Shown here piece by piece: positions 1 to 13,400 of a DNA stretch of 64,000 nt. Made by a program: the position numbers and the translations under genes. The DNA is from Pocillopora verrucosa. Its lineage: Eukaryota > Cnidaria > Anthozoa > Scleractinia > Pocilloporidae. The notes beneath the pieces were generated by a model. It was not told where the DNA came from, made no database searches, and saw nothing but the letters and a program-made list of their open reading frames with translations. The DNA lies in NCBI RefSeq assembly GCF_036669915.1, contig NC_089313.1:18909768-18973767 (forward strand), given 5' to 3'. Position 1 is the stretch's first letter; the number at the start of each line of letters is the position of its first letter.

Positions 1-112
1 CTAAGTGGAGACTTGATGCTTGCCTACACGTTTCACTTTCAATTGATATCTGGAGTACGATGAACTTAGAGGAGAGTTTCTGAAGTGACATTGTGGATGC
101 TGATATTGAACC
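1..112 (+). other. 5' flank / leader of BLCAP
   Basis: Sequence immediately upstream of the BLCAP start and clipped by the window edge. It probably contains the 5' UTR. Vertebrate BLCAP has untranslated upstream exons, so a splice acceptor may lie here, but I cannot place it. No other gene is visible. Confidence 0.4.
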
Positions 113-334
113 ATGTATTGTTTACAGTGGCTATTGCCTCTTTTACTCATTCCACGCCCGGCGAACTTGTTTTTGTTGCACAATCACTCGGTGTTCATGA
201 CCCTGTACTTGGCGAGTTTCTTCCTCGAAAGACGCCCTTGTACAATTTGTACGGTCGTTTTCATCGCTGCGGTGATTCTTATATGCTACAGTGGAATTGG
301 AAACTGTCTTTTCCTCACGGAATGTAGTACGTAG
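113..334 (+). CDS. BLCAP: BLCAP homologue (bladder cancer-associated protein), complete, single exon
   Basis: Small two-pass membrane protein of 73 residues. The first nine residues (MYCLQWLLP) are identical to vertebrate BLCAP as I remember it, and the LLIP segment, the LER-x-PCTIC motif (residues 38-46) and the ICYS..GNC stretch that follows are also shared. Hydrophobic segments lie at about residues 19-38 and 46-66. The family is usually 87 residues; this copy lacks about 14 residues of the C-terminal tail. The coding region is unbroken, as in vertebrates where the whole CDS is in one exon. BLCAP is linked to growth control and apoptosis, but its biochemical role is not known. In vertebrates it is an A-to-I RNA-editing target; here residue 15, edited Lys to Arg in human, is a genomic Arg codon (CGC). 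The start was chosen because conservation begins exactly there; the overlapping frame from 85 gives nothing recognisable. Confidence 0.93.
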   Translation: MYCLQWLLPLLLIPRPANLFLLHNHSVFMTLYLASFFLERRPCTICTVVFIAAVILICYSGIGNCLFLTECST

Positions 335-3300
335 CAGCAACTATTCACAGATTTCGTTCATTTGACTAGCGGCATGTCACAAAGTGATCACAAGCGCAAG
401 TGCTACCTAGATGATAAATCTACCCTGTTGTGTTTAACCTCATTCATTGCCTGCTGTACGTACAAAATCAAAGTGTTTGGTTGTCAGGCAGTCTTCGTAG
501 CGATCTTTTTGTCTTCACTGGTCCAAGTAAAAAGGATATCTTGGTCCCGAGACCCAGTAATGACGTTCGTTATTTTGTTGACCATCTTCGTTGTAGTTGG
601 TAGGTGATCAGAAAACGCATTCGAAGGAAGATCTTTCTATCACGGATGTTTGGAATTCTTTACTTCGATCGCAGATGGATTGTGAACCAGATTAAACATA
701 AAGTACGTTTCAAACGAGTGTATTATTTTAAAGGAATGAAATTACGGTGTTTCCTTCTAGTTTTTGAAACATGTTAAGGAAGACGCTGAGGGAGGGAAGA
801 TTTCCTTGCATGGCTTCTTCCTCTGTGATCTTTGTCAGAATACGATGATGATCAATTTTGAGATCTTTGCTCATAGCAATGGGATTGTGGTGACTCTAGT
901 AACCTCTCCGAGTGGAATCACAAAACGCTTATTAATGTTGCTGTTATCGATTTTCCTATGTGTGTAATGCGAGCTATCTTAAGACAATGAAGCCAACCAA
1001 AAGACAGTTTTGAATGACGACGAGATGAATAGCATCTGCTATTTAACATCTGGTAACTGCGTTTTCTTTCATATCCAGAGAAGTGTTGAACTTCCTATTT
1101 GTTGCTTTCATTAAGAAGCTTTCACTGAAGAAGTAGTGGCTTGATCCCGGGTCTTAATCAGACAACCTAAAGAACATACATTTTTTAGACAATACAAGTG
1201 TGATCTCCAATATGTTGAGCAAATACTGTACACTGAGTTGAATGTTATTGTGACTGAACCAACGAGTTGGTGCTTATCTTAGTTGTTAAATATGTAAAAT
1301 AATGTGTTGATGTTTTGAACTAAATTATTGATTCTGTTCCTTCACAATTTAGAGGATAAAAAGCTGTAAAAAAAAAATAATAGGAATAGTTTTTCTAGGA
1401 TCATCAACTCATAAAGTTTACTGGTCAATAGTCTGTCAACCTCTACAAACTTGTAGACATGATATGTAACTTATTCCTAAACTTTTAATATCCTATCTTG
1501 GAAAGGTGGTGAGAATAAACAAACTTAGCAACCAGATCTTGGTAGAATTTCAAATTATCTTAAGTAATTCAAAAGAAATTTTATGGGAAAATAACATATG
1601 AACTTAATGGATTTAAAAGATTCATCGTGTTCTTATTTTGTTATGTGGTTATATTATTCTTTAAGAATATAAGGGTATTTTTCCCTCTAACCCAATCCCT
1701 TTTTTTGGTCATTGTGACTACTCATCTTAGTTTTATGGCATTCAGTCAAGATTTGCTTGGAAGTTCTGGGCAGATTTTGAGTCCACAAGGTACTGCTGTG
1801 TTTGTGCATCACAATCCTTGCTTCAAGAGAATTTCACATATTAATTCATCTTAGTCTGCAATTAGATACAGGAGAACCTGGCTGTTATTGTGAAACATGC
1901 ACACTAAAGGTGGAAAATAGTAGAGTGTACGTCACAAATCAGAGATTACAGAATTCTACAGCTAAATTTTGATGGCCTGTTACAACAGTAGTAGGCACTG
2001 ATCAGAAGGAATCAGACAAAGTTAATGGGAATATCAATAGTTCTGTTTACATGTCCCCCACTGATAGTTTTTGGAGTCAATTGATGCCCTTGGACAAATC
2101 ATCCTTATAAGAAACAACACAATGACTCCAAACAAGGCTCATGTGCAGACTCCTCAATCTAGAGTCCTGGTTTGGGTTTTTCAAAGCTGGGTAAAGGTAA
2201 CCCAGGGTCAATGTGAAATTTGATTCCAGGTCTGAAAGCCTTAAGAGAAAATTCAGTTCAAATCTTTTTGCTTGCAATTTGATCATTGGATGTTCTAAAA
2301 AGAATAGTTAAAAATTTCCATAAAAGACTTTTGAACAAAGAATTAAAGAAATGTGAATTAATCTCTGACACGAAAATAAATGGGAAGTAAGAAATATTAG
2401 AAATAGAGAGGAAAAAGGGAAGATCCTGTTCCCATTTATTAGTGCTCTGTGTGATAGTTTGCCCCTGGGTAACAAGCTAGTTTTTTCATAGGTATCAAGG
2501 CTGTTTTGCAAAATTTTAGCGTGTCTGTCTGGTTTTGCAAATGATGCATGGATCACTGGACAACATCCACATCATGATGCAATGGCTACCCACTATTTCA
2601 CCCACAATACCAAGAAACAGACATAGTGCACTGTTAGTATTATGTGTGCACCTGAGAAAGATGAATTATAGATCCAACAAGGCTTAAAAAGTTTGTGATG
2701 TCTCCAAGAGAAAGAAAAACCAGGTTTCATTAAATCACCAGCAAAAACTGGTTTGTGAATCAGCTTAACTGGTTATTCCCTATAGTCTAATGATAATGTT
2801 TGAGTTGTAAAAGTATATCCTCCACCCAGGTACTGAAAATTCTCAGTTGACATGAATGTCACTGCATGCAAAATAGCATGCAGATTACATATTGTGAATT
2901 TTGATAACACTAACAATGTTATAACTGCTTTTTATTATCGCAAATATCTGTTAGCTGTACATTACATGTTTAATGATAACAGCAAATCATACAAATATAT
3001 GTGCCTCTAACTTCCATCATAAGACAGAGACTTAGCTACACATATGGCACATCAGCTGTGTATTCACACTTAATCCCTCTGAACTGAAATGGAACCCAGG
3101 AATGATTGAAAAACCAGTCACCATGGGGTTATCTGTAACTAAACCAATCATGGTTTCTGATATAACAAGCCTGCCTGCCTGTAGTACAAAGTAACTTCAA
3201 TCTTTCTGTCCCAAAATTTAGTCACTTCTTAACATATCCATATCTAAACAATCTATAAGAAAAACAGAACTTTTAACAGATTGATATCATGTAAATCAAT

Positions 3301-3755
3301 TTTTTCTTTCTTGGACAGTCAGTGTGTGGTATTTTACCAATTTGTCTCTATATATATTACAGTTAATTAGATGACTAAGAAGCTATACTCAGGGGATTTA
3401 GGTCTTTCTTGACATCATTTGATAGTTCAATGTTTTTTTAGAGATTTTTTTTTTTGTGATTTTAGGCAAAAGTTGTTTGGGTTATTTGTACTTGTTCCTT
3501 TTCAGGCCCAATTACCCCTTTGCCCCCTATAAGCTTGAAAATATTGGTTCACATAATATTTCCCAGATCTTCAGCTTTACACCAACCATTTGAATTTCAC
3601 CTAATAAGCTCAACAACCAACTGTATACAGTTACATATGAAGTTCTCAGTCAGTTTCTTGCCATCCTACAATCATATTCTAAATTAAACCTTTGCTAGAC
3701 GGTAGTGTTTTCCTTTTTGGCTTTAAATTAAAGGTAGACTAACAGGAGATCTTGT
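335..3755. other. BLCAP 3' UTR and gene-poor spacer up to the CSE1L stop
   Basis: No recognisable coding region on either strand; the short open frames here show no conserved motif. The first ~1.2 kb is probably BLCAP 3' UTR, because vertebrate BLCAP has a long one, and an AATAAA lies at 1514-1519. The segment just below 3756 should be the CSE1L 3' UTR, since BLCAP and CSE1L converge. I saw no clear repeat in the middle. Confidence 0.5.
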
Positions 3756-6700
3756 TCATCCCAGGCTGACACCAGCTTCTTGAAGGTATTTCCGCAAGAA
3801 TCCTTGAGCATCTGCATGAAGCTCAGATGTGATCTTGGTGTTTATCTATAGGAATTGACAAAATTTGAAAAAATAAGTAAATAAGTACATTCATAACCAC
3901 ATGTTGAACTGAGTGTTCCACCAGTTCAAGAATCAAGGTCCTGAGTTCCACACCCTCACCATGCAGCGTGAGTAGCATTCTTATCAAGAGGGGTTTTTTT
4001 AATCATGTTATGATTGTAATCATGTTTGCATTATGTCCACCATACCTTTCCAGGGTGTGTAGATGACAGTTTCTGTAGTGACTGTGCAAGGAAAACTTTG
4101 GCATCAGGAATCATACCAGAAAATGGATCTCTTTCCTTCTTTCCTGCAAATGCCAGCTGGGAGTAAGCTGTCTGATAACCTGTGAAAAATCAAACAACAT
4201 TTGATATTTGATTTGCTATCTTCTGAAACTTAGTTCACCATAAGGGTTTGTAAGTCTAATCCACAACTACCCTAGAATAACTGGCAGGGGAATTATTTTT
4301 TTGCTTGGCTGTTAAAACTGACAAAAAAGAGCATGTGCATACAACATAAGCCATTAATTGGGCTTGAAAATTACCAAAGGAAAATTTATATTTCAGAATT
4401 TCACAATGTTTGGTGACCTCTCTGAGTCCTTGAAAATGAGAATCTGCAATTCTGTGAAAATCCAGGTTTCTCAAGACCCAAATTACAGTAAGTCAATGCC
4501 CTGGGATGTTCAAAGTTATTTTCATTAGCAATAAAAATACCTGGTGTGTCTTCAATTTCTATAAAGTGCTCATCATCAGGGATCGAATCATCTTCAGGTA
4601 ATTCAAAGAATTCAATCAAAACTTGTAACAAAGGGGTCCTATAAAAAGAAAAGTGATTGCAATAAATAACAAAATTACTTTGAGTATGTGTACTATGAAA
4701 ATGTCTCCAGTGCAGATTCTGCACTCAACATAAGGATTCATTAGAAGTTCTTCAGAGGACAGGGTTTTTTCCCCCTATTATTTCAGCAAGTCTGAAGAGA
4801 AATGCTAATTTCCTGAGGGGTTGAGCAAATTGTATTTTAATTTGGAGGTACACATATGTAACTGAAGAGGAGACAAAGCTGATACTAAAATTTCAAGTTA
4901 ATGTGTTGTCTACTAAACTGTATCTCACATTGATGGCTGAAGGGCCAAAAAAAAAAAAAAAACCTCAAAGCAACAGGCAAAGTTTGGCCATTGTTAATTC
5001 GTGTTAACAGCCCTAGCAAGAAGTTCAAACCAAAAAGGATGATGTGGATATTTTCTTGGGATTAAAAACCCTAATCCAAGTTAGGAAAACAAAGAGGCCT
5101 CACCAAACATGACTGTGAGTTTCTAGAAATTTAGGACAATCTGTAAGAAGCTTGGTTATTCCAACAGCACAGATCCGCTTTTCTGTACTCCCTGATACCT
5201 ACAAGAGTCAGCCCACAATCTTCATATTAGACATATACTAATTTCATCAAGAAATTAGAAGAAAGAGAATTGTTTAAAAGAAAACAAAAATTCTGGAAAT
5301 TTGTCCTCATTTGGGTATTCTAACTCTTGAGGATTTTATTTATCATTTTATTTCTTTTAATAGAAGTAATGAGTACCCTGTATGCAAATTCCCCATGCAC
5401 TTCTTAATAAGCAGTCAAGTATGCCAATAATGGTGAAATGGAAAATTACCCACTTGGGGATATTGTTTGAATGTATAACTTATTCAAAGAAGGATACAAA
5501 AATCTGTAAGCAAAACGAACTTTTAGAACTTGGGAGGGTTATCCTTTTCAATTCCTAACAAGACCTCAACAATATCAGTGATTTCTCAAGAATAAACTTT
5601 AAGGTGATTACAAGAAAGACAGATATCACTTAGGGAGATTATTCTATGTCACACCAAATTCTAAGAGCTAAAATGATTAGACATGTATGACAACCACTAA
5701 AGAGAATTGTTATTTAGATCCTGGGAGTGTTATGGTCAAGACAACTACTGGCTTACCTTACGCACATCAGGAATTAGTACTCTCTCAACAAAGTTCCCAA
5801 AAAGTCTGCAAAAGAAACAATTAAGCTTTAATAACATTTGATAATACAACTGATACAAAAATCAACTTTCAACTTTACACACTCATAGTACAAAAACAAA
5901 CAATACAGTGCAAGTTGAATTAGCACTCAAAAGTGAGAAGCTCTGTGAGCCACCGCTTGGACAAAACCTTGTTGAAAGACTGTTCAGTAAAACTTGCAAG
6001 TACTTAGCACTTGCACACGAGGGTAACTGGCCAATTACAATATAGTGAATTTTTTCCTCCCCTCTTTAAACTCTTGCAAGTGATTTAAAGGTGACCTACC
6101 CATAACATGTTTATACACTACATACAGTAGTAGCACAAAGAGGTAACTAGAGATCTGATCTTTAGCTCCAAAAGTTGTGAATTGGTACAGCAGGTACACG
6201 ACAGATTACACTCTCCTCCCTCTGTCAAAGTACTGTCTACATCTTGCAGTACAGGTTTGGTTCCTTTGTAAACTAGTAAATAATTGCAATTTGTCCTCCT
6301 TACCCTTCCTGAATGGAGTCTATGGTATTCATCAGTGCTTCTCCACCACTTTTAGAAGCATAAAGACAGAAAAATACCAGCAAACCTACAATAGGGAATA
6401 ATTTAATAAGAAATTTTATTTCAACAAGGAAAAATTAGAGGGAAAAAGACCTTGAAGAGGCATCCAAGATTCCAGAATTCTCCACCAACAATTTAAAGCT
6501 AACTTCTAAGAAAACAAGTGTTCTTGACGGGTAATACCTTTGACAAATTTGGTTGTTTTTGAACTCTGTAACCTTTGAAAGAGGATGAGAAAAACAGACT
6601 TTATGTGGGGTGCCAAGGAAGACCTGTATAACAAAAAACACATTCATTAACCAACAAACCTTTACTAAGTCATACACTTTACAAATCACTAGTGAAAACA

Positions 6701-9700
6701 TTTAAAAGAGAATCATACAAACTTACGGTTCAAAATGTTCCACCATACTTCCTATCAGATAAAATCCTTCATGATCATTGCTCTTTGAGGCAATAAGCTT
6801 TTGAAAAACACCTAGCATACCCATCTGTTACAACAATACAAAACATTATCATTACATTACAATCCTGTCTTTTCTCTTTTTTTAAAAAAATGTACACTAC
6901 AATAACCCAAGATCCTTGGCTGTTTGCTAAACATTCTCCCAGCAAGACCTTAACCATCGAAAGGAAGGAAAGAGCCAAACCTTAAGAATCATTCACACAT
7001 GGTCAAGTACATCTATACTGAGTTAACTTTGAGTTATTAGAATCAACTGTTTCTCCCCTTAGAGAAACAGTTCTCCCCTGAGACAGCAGACATTTTCCTT
7101 AATTTTTCCTAAATGTATTATAATTTAATTGACGGTGAATGTGTTTTCAGTGGGGCTGGTTTTATTACTTTGGCATTGCTGCAAACAAATAAAATTTCAT
7201 TCAGCTGATTCACGCATTTTACAGATTATTGACACTGACAAAATGCTTAAATGGTTTCCTATGAAAGTGCACAACAGTGTGCATTTTGTACCTACTCTAT
7301 ATCATAAACAAGTAATCACTTGTTGTGTCATAAATCTAAGGATTAAAATCACTTGTGTTTATAGAAGTTGCAGAAATTGCCAAAGTTGTGCAAAGCCCAA
7401 GGGCAATTTCTACAACTTCTGAAAACATGAATGATATTAATTTTTAATTTTACTCAGCCCCATGCAATAACCCATACTAATAACAGATATGACATGAGTG
7501 GTTGGCCCTTCATGGTTTTCCAGGTTGCTAACTGTTAAGGAATTATATTTACTGCTTATCACTTGAGTGATAACAAGTTTGATCTATCTGTAAAGTTAGA
7601 TTACTCTGTTTAACTTTTTATGTTATTGTCGCCAAAAATGAGTAGTTTCTGCATTACCTCCTTCTTTGTTTCAACAATAGTTTTGCTTCCCTTTTCAATA
7701 TAGGCTTGAAGCAAACGCACCAGTGGTGGTATGTTTCCTGAATAAGCAGGTGGATCAGTACGAGACAAATTGATCACAATCTAATTGACAAAACTGACAT
7801 CACTTTGATTTTGTGTCAGTATAAGACTTTCTGCTATCCTTTGATCTAACAATGCATCCAGTGTATATGAATTAAAAAATGTTTCAAGAAAAACTTGCTA
7901 AAAGGATAGTTCTGCTAATAACTAAAATGACTTGTTATAAAAAAGCTTCAGGGTCTTGTGGTTCACAAATTTTCTTTTGCTTGTGGTAATTAAATGTATG
8001 TTAAAAATTCAGAATATCATCTAATGAAGAATAACAGTCATTAAGGACAGCTTAAAGCTAAGGTCACCCATGGGATGTGGGGAGCCCCAAAAAGGTTTGC
8101 AGGGGTACTGCCATGTGCTTTGCTCAACTTGTTTCCTCTCCCCTCCTCTCCCCACTTGGTTTGTTGGTGTTGTTTTGAAAGGTGGCTGGAAGTGGGCTGT
8201 GGCTTTATTGCTATGGTGACCTCCTTTATGCTGAGGAAATTGCTACCCTCCTGTGTCACTACCCTTCATAGCACCTACCCTCCTAAACTATTGTCAGATG
8301 TTTTAAGAGGCAAAAACACTTATTATGAGTAAAGGAAAGTTAATCATCTACAATATTTCTAAAAAATCTATTTCAATCTTGTACCATTTCTTTCCCAGAG
8401 AACTGTAGAGAGAAGAAGAGGAAAGAGCTCCATGTAAGGCTCTGGAATTTCATGTCGAATTTCCAGCAACAATGACAACACTTGGAACACATATGGGAGA
8501 AACTCTGTGAAAAACAAAACGGCAATACAAAAATGAAATGCATCATGACAGCCAACCTGGATTAAAATGCAGCCTCATACACCTAAATAGGCTAATTGAT
8601 AATTGCTCATTTGAGGATCTTTCATGGGCACATATACTAGTAAAAGACGATTTAACTCAAAGCTGTTCCCATGTACAGAATATTTTTTCATGATCCCCAA
8701 TCAAGTGCCTCAAAGTGATCCAAAATTCATTTAAGGCTTTTTTAGCCTTGTTGTTCTAAAAAAAAGGTTCATCAGCTTTTTTAGCCTTGTTGTTCTAAAA
8801 AAAAGGTTCACCACCAATGCCTACTTTTCATATATTTCCAGGCCTAGGAAATGTATTCATTTAGTTCCATGCCTTATAAGTTTTTCATGATTCATGCAAA
8901 CCCTGTATCTATGAAGACATTTCTCATAAACACAGACATCAATTCTTGCCAAACATTACCCCGCATTTACTTAAACCAAATCTGCTGGGAAATCCAAAAT
9001 AAAGTCCAAAGGAAGTGACCTTCACCACACAAGGATGAACAGAGTTTGAATGTATACAAAACTTAAAAAATAAAAATGCTTCACATAAATTCCAGAGCTG
9101 AAGAACTCTTTGATGTTTTTCCCCCCATTTGGCTACAATTTAATTTAACTGTTACACCTGTTAGATTCACTTAGTACCTGTGACATCATTTGTGAGAATT
9201 TCTTGAATCACAGGAAACAACATCTTCTCAAATCCTGCCACTGCTGAAGGATCTGCTTTGCATATAACTCTAATATAAAAGTATAAGGAACTAATCAGTA
9301 TGACCTTTTAAATAATGAATTTAAATTCAGCAATATATGTGCCATATCTTATTATTGCTACTCAAAACTTGAAGCATACTATAGTTCAGTGTACTGTTGT
9401 TTTGCCTCAAATGTCAATTAAACACACAATAACACACATGTATAATTTCTTTGAAACTAAGAACTTTGAATCTGCTGTACTCCTTACACAGTCAGTTCAT
9501 TATAGGATTGATTTATGTAATTTATCAACTATCATTATTGACAAGGAACTTCCCAAACATGTCAGTTGCATTGACATATCGGATTGGTACCATCATTTAT
9601 TCTCCCTTTTCAGTGCACAACTATCCCTGTGACTTTGCTCCTCTAGTGATAAAAAAAAACATGACAAAACCAAAGCTGTTTTAACACACCTGATAGCACA

Positions 9701-10400
9701 GCAAATGGCTTCAAAAAGATAGTGATTAAATTGTGGTTTGCTAGGATTCTGTAAAAAGGAGAGAAAATCAAATCCATCCTTAAATAACCACAGAAAAAAT
9801 TTTCAACAATAAAAAAAATATAAATGAAGTTTTTTATTCTCTGTAATCATTTAAGGTAGCCTAGATAAAGGTGCTATGTTTGACTTCTCTTAATCTAGAA
9901 AAACGTTTTAATCATGTATCACACATCACAAGATTAAGATAGCTATCAAGTTTCATAACCTTTTCCTATCAGCATAATAATCCTAACCCTTTCACTCCCA
10001 GGATCTCATGAGAAATTCTCACTACTGTCTGCCATGCAATTCTTTTAAAGTTCCTTTGGAGAATTTGGTATTGGATCAACATATAATCCTCTTATGGAAA
10101 TTTTGGTCTATTTTCATTACTTGTCTCCCTGATGTTGTATCAATTTATTGTAAGAAATCTCTCTTGGTCACTCATGGGAGTTCAAGGGTTAATGCTCACA
10201 ATAAAGGAGAAATTAAATCCTGATCATTCTTGGTATTAAAGTCCTCACCTTGCTAACCAGAGCCAGTTTAGATGCCAAATCAGCAATTAACACAGCACAA
10301 TAAGGTAAGATGGCTTCCTGGAGTAGGGAAAATGACCTCATAATTGCTGCAAAATAACCAAAAAAATATATATATATAATGTAACTGTTTCTATGCAATT

Positions 10401-10437
<37 letters not shown>

Positions 10438-13400
10438 TAATAATAATAATAATGATAATAATAATAATAATAATTTATTTACTTATATTGTGCATGTTAC
10501 ATATGCAGATGCTCACACATGCATTACAGTATAATAATCTTACAGCACAGTCTTTAAAATCATTACAATCTTTACAATCCTGATTATTGAAAGTATAGTA
10601 TTTACAATCTTAACAATTTTTATAATCATTAAAATCCCCAAAAATGTGATATTATTAAAACTATGGTATATATAATCATTACAATCTTTATAATTATTAA
10701 AATCTTAACTATCATAGTATTGTTAGACCGATGGTATTTAAAGCAGACAGGCTTTCCAGGTGAGTTTTGAGAAGATGCTTAAAAATATGTACAGTATTGG
10801 CATAACATATGTCTCTCAGTAGCTCGTTCCACAGTTTAGGCCCTGCATATTTAAATGAGCAGTCACCTTATGTGATACAACTCTTAAAAGAAGGATTGCT
10901 CAGTAAAAGCATATCATCAGAGTTTCTGAGATTGTACCTTGAGGCTGGTTTCAGTTCTACAAGTTCAGATATATATGGAGGAGTGATACCGTTGAGGGCT
11001 TTATATACAAAAAGAAGAATTTTAAACTGGATTCTATAGTTAATGGTTAATCCTTCTGATGTTACATAAGTGAAAAAATGCAGTTTTACAGATGCTATTT
11101 ATTTGGGTATCCATCTTAAGTTGTCCATTGAACCAGCACATTTTGGCTGCACATTTTAATCCCATAATAGGAAACTATGTCTCCCTGGCCAATTAGGGAT
11201 TGCTGCATGTAAAAAACAGATTGATAATCTTCTCTAAAGCAACAGTCTCAGGCAGTTTGATTTATTAGTACGTGCTAGTAGGATTCTGATTGTTTTGTTC
11301 AACAGCTAATCCTGTGACGGGAAAGAGAAATTAAGGTGTTTTCCATCTGAAACTGAACTTAACAAAGTAGGTCCTTGCTGGTGCAAACCACAAGTAATGT
11401 GGCTCTCATTGTGAGTGCAGAAAGGTAAGTTGTGCTGTCATTTGACCTGCCAATTTCAGTTTGTGAGTAATAAGCTCAGGAAAAAGAAACCTGAGAGAAG
11501 GGTCACCCTTCTCACAGGAAAGTATCCATTTGAAAAGAACCAGAGCTATTATAATCCATTTGAAGACAGGACAGAGAAGTCCAACCACAAATAATTGATT
11601 TGTAGAACTATGCCTAAGTTTATATGGCAGATTTACTAATGTTCTACAAAAGAAATAGAGTACCTTTCATAACATATTCATTCTCCTGTGAGCCTTGGAC
11701 TTTCAACAAATGAAAGAGATTTGATAACATCTCCTCTAAGTGTGGCTGCACATCAACCTTACCAATTCTACACAGGAAAAAAAATATATCACCAACATGC
11801 TCAATATTTTCTGTAGCTCTGAAGACACTTAAGATGACAGCAGCTAAATAAGGTAACAAAAAGCAACTCTATATTGGTAACAAAATCTTAGGATCAGAAT
11901 TAAACTCAAAGAACATAAAAAAAATTGAAAGAACAATTTTGGATCCAATTCTCAATGTGTTCATTAACTCTTGATTTCATTAGATAAAAATTGCATCATT
12001 GGGAGGAAAAAAAGGAAGAAATAAGATTTCATTACCAAATGTCTCCTAAATATTTGTAAAACAAGATTGATGACAGTTTTTCTATACAGTGCTACCCATG
12101 AGAATGGGAGCCCTTTCAACATAAAGAACGTTCAATTGGAGAAATTTCCCATAAACACAAGGAAACCCTAAGTTAGAACAAATAGTTTCCCACCGAAAGC
12201 AAACATCAAAAAGGTGGTGATGAACAAAAATAGAAAGTGGATGGTTTCAGATGAAGATTTAGAAGGACTTCATATGACACAGATGGTGGCATACCCCCAT
12301 ACAAGTACATCAAAAACAATGACACATACAAAGCTTTTCCTTGAGGATTCTTGAGTGTAAAGATCTTCTCTAGGCAGTGTGCAGCATAACTATGTACAAC
12401 ATGGCTCTTAGCCTTTAGGTGCTTCACAAGGAATGGCAGGCATCCCACAATTAGTTCAAGGGAAAGCTGAAAGAATAAATGCAAACAGAATTGAAAGTTC
12501 TTTCATTAGATACAGTATTGAACAGTAGGACCTGTTGGTTCTTTTCTGTTTGATTTCCCATTACTCGCTGGGATACATTTATACTAATGTTGGTTGTAAG
12601 AGTTTGGCAGTGCATCACAGTTTATTGACATATTTAAAATTACTCATACCATAGTTTTTATTGTTCCTGGTACTTTCCTCCAGAAAGAAGTGAGAAAAAC
12701 ATTCTTTAGCTTATCCTCAAATGACTTACCATATTTCTGAAGATAATTATATATTTGATGGAGTCAGCCTTCAGCACTGGATGATCATCAACTGAAAAAG
12801 AGAGAGAAAGAGAATAAAAAGTCAGGACAAAATGAAAATAATTTTCAGGAATATCATACCTGTAACTCAATTGTATATAAAACAGATTTAAATTTAATCT
12901 GTTAGCTACAGTTGACATTATATAAAAAAAGGTTTTTGCCATGCATACTCAGGTGTAAATGCAAGCAATGGAAGTTAAGCTCGCAAAGCTCCACAATACT
13001 AACTTCTGTTGGCAGCCTCAGTCTAATTTTAGCAAAAAGAAGGCAAGTTTTTTTTCCATTTACTGTAGTTTAAACAAAACAAACTTGATTTGGTGATCTA
13101 GAGAAACAATCATAATGATTCACTTACCATTTTTAATCTGTAGCTCTGGCAAAATATGTTCAGTGAAAAAACTCTGCAAATTCACAAGTTCACTTGCTTG
13201 TGTTGTCCCATGCTGAAAGGAAGAAAGAGTTAAACAGTGAAGGCAAAACAACACAACTACACTGAAAAATAGAACTTCTTAAAAATACTTTCAGCAAATT
13301 ATAAGAGGCAAACAACAAACTTTAAATTAAAACTTGTAATGGTATACATTGTACCCAAACCAAATAAACATCCAGCAAAATTTACCCAAAGAATACAGCA

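Noticed and set aside
85..327. 80-codon frame overlapping BLCAP
   Set aside because: The overlapping frame at 113 matches BLCAP throughout; this one matches nothing.
8041..8332. GC-richer block with open frames on both strands inside a CSE1L intron
   Set aside because: Lies wholly within an intron, frames are short and carry no motif; probably an unrecognised repeat.
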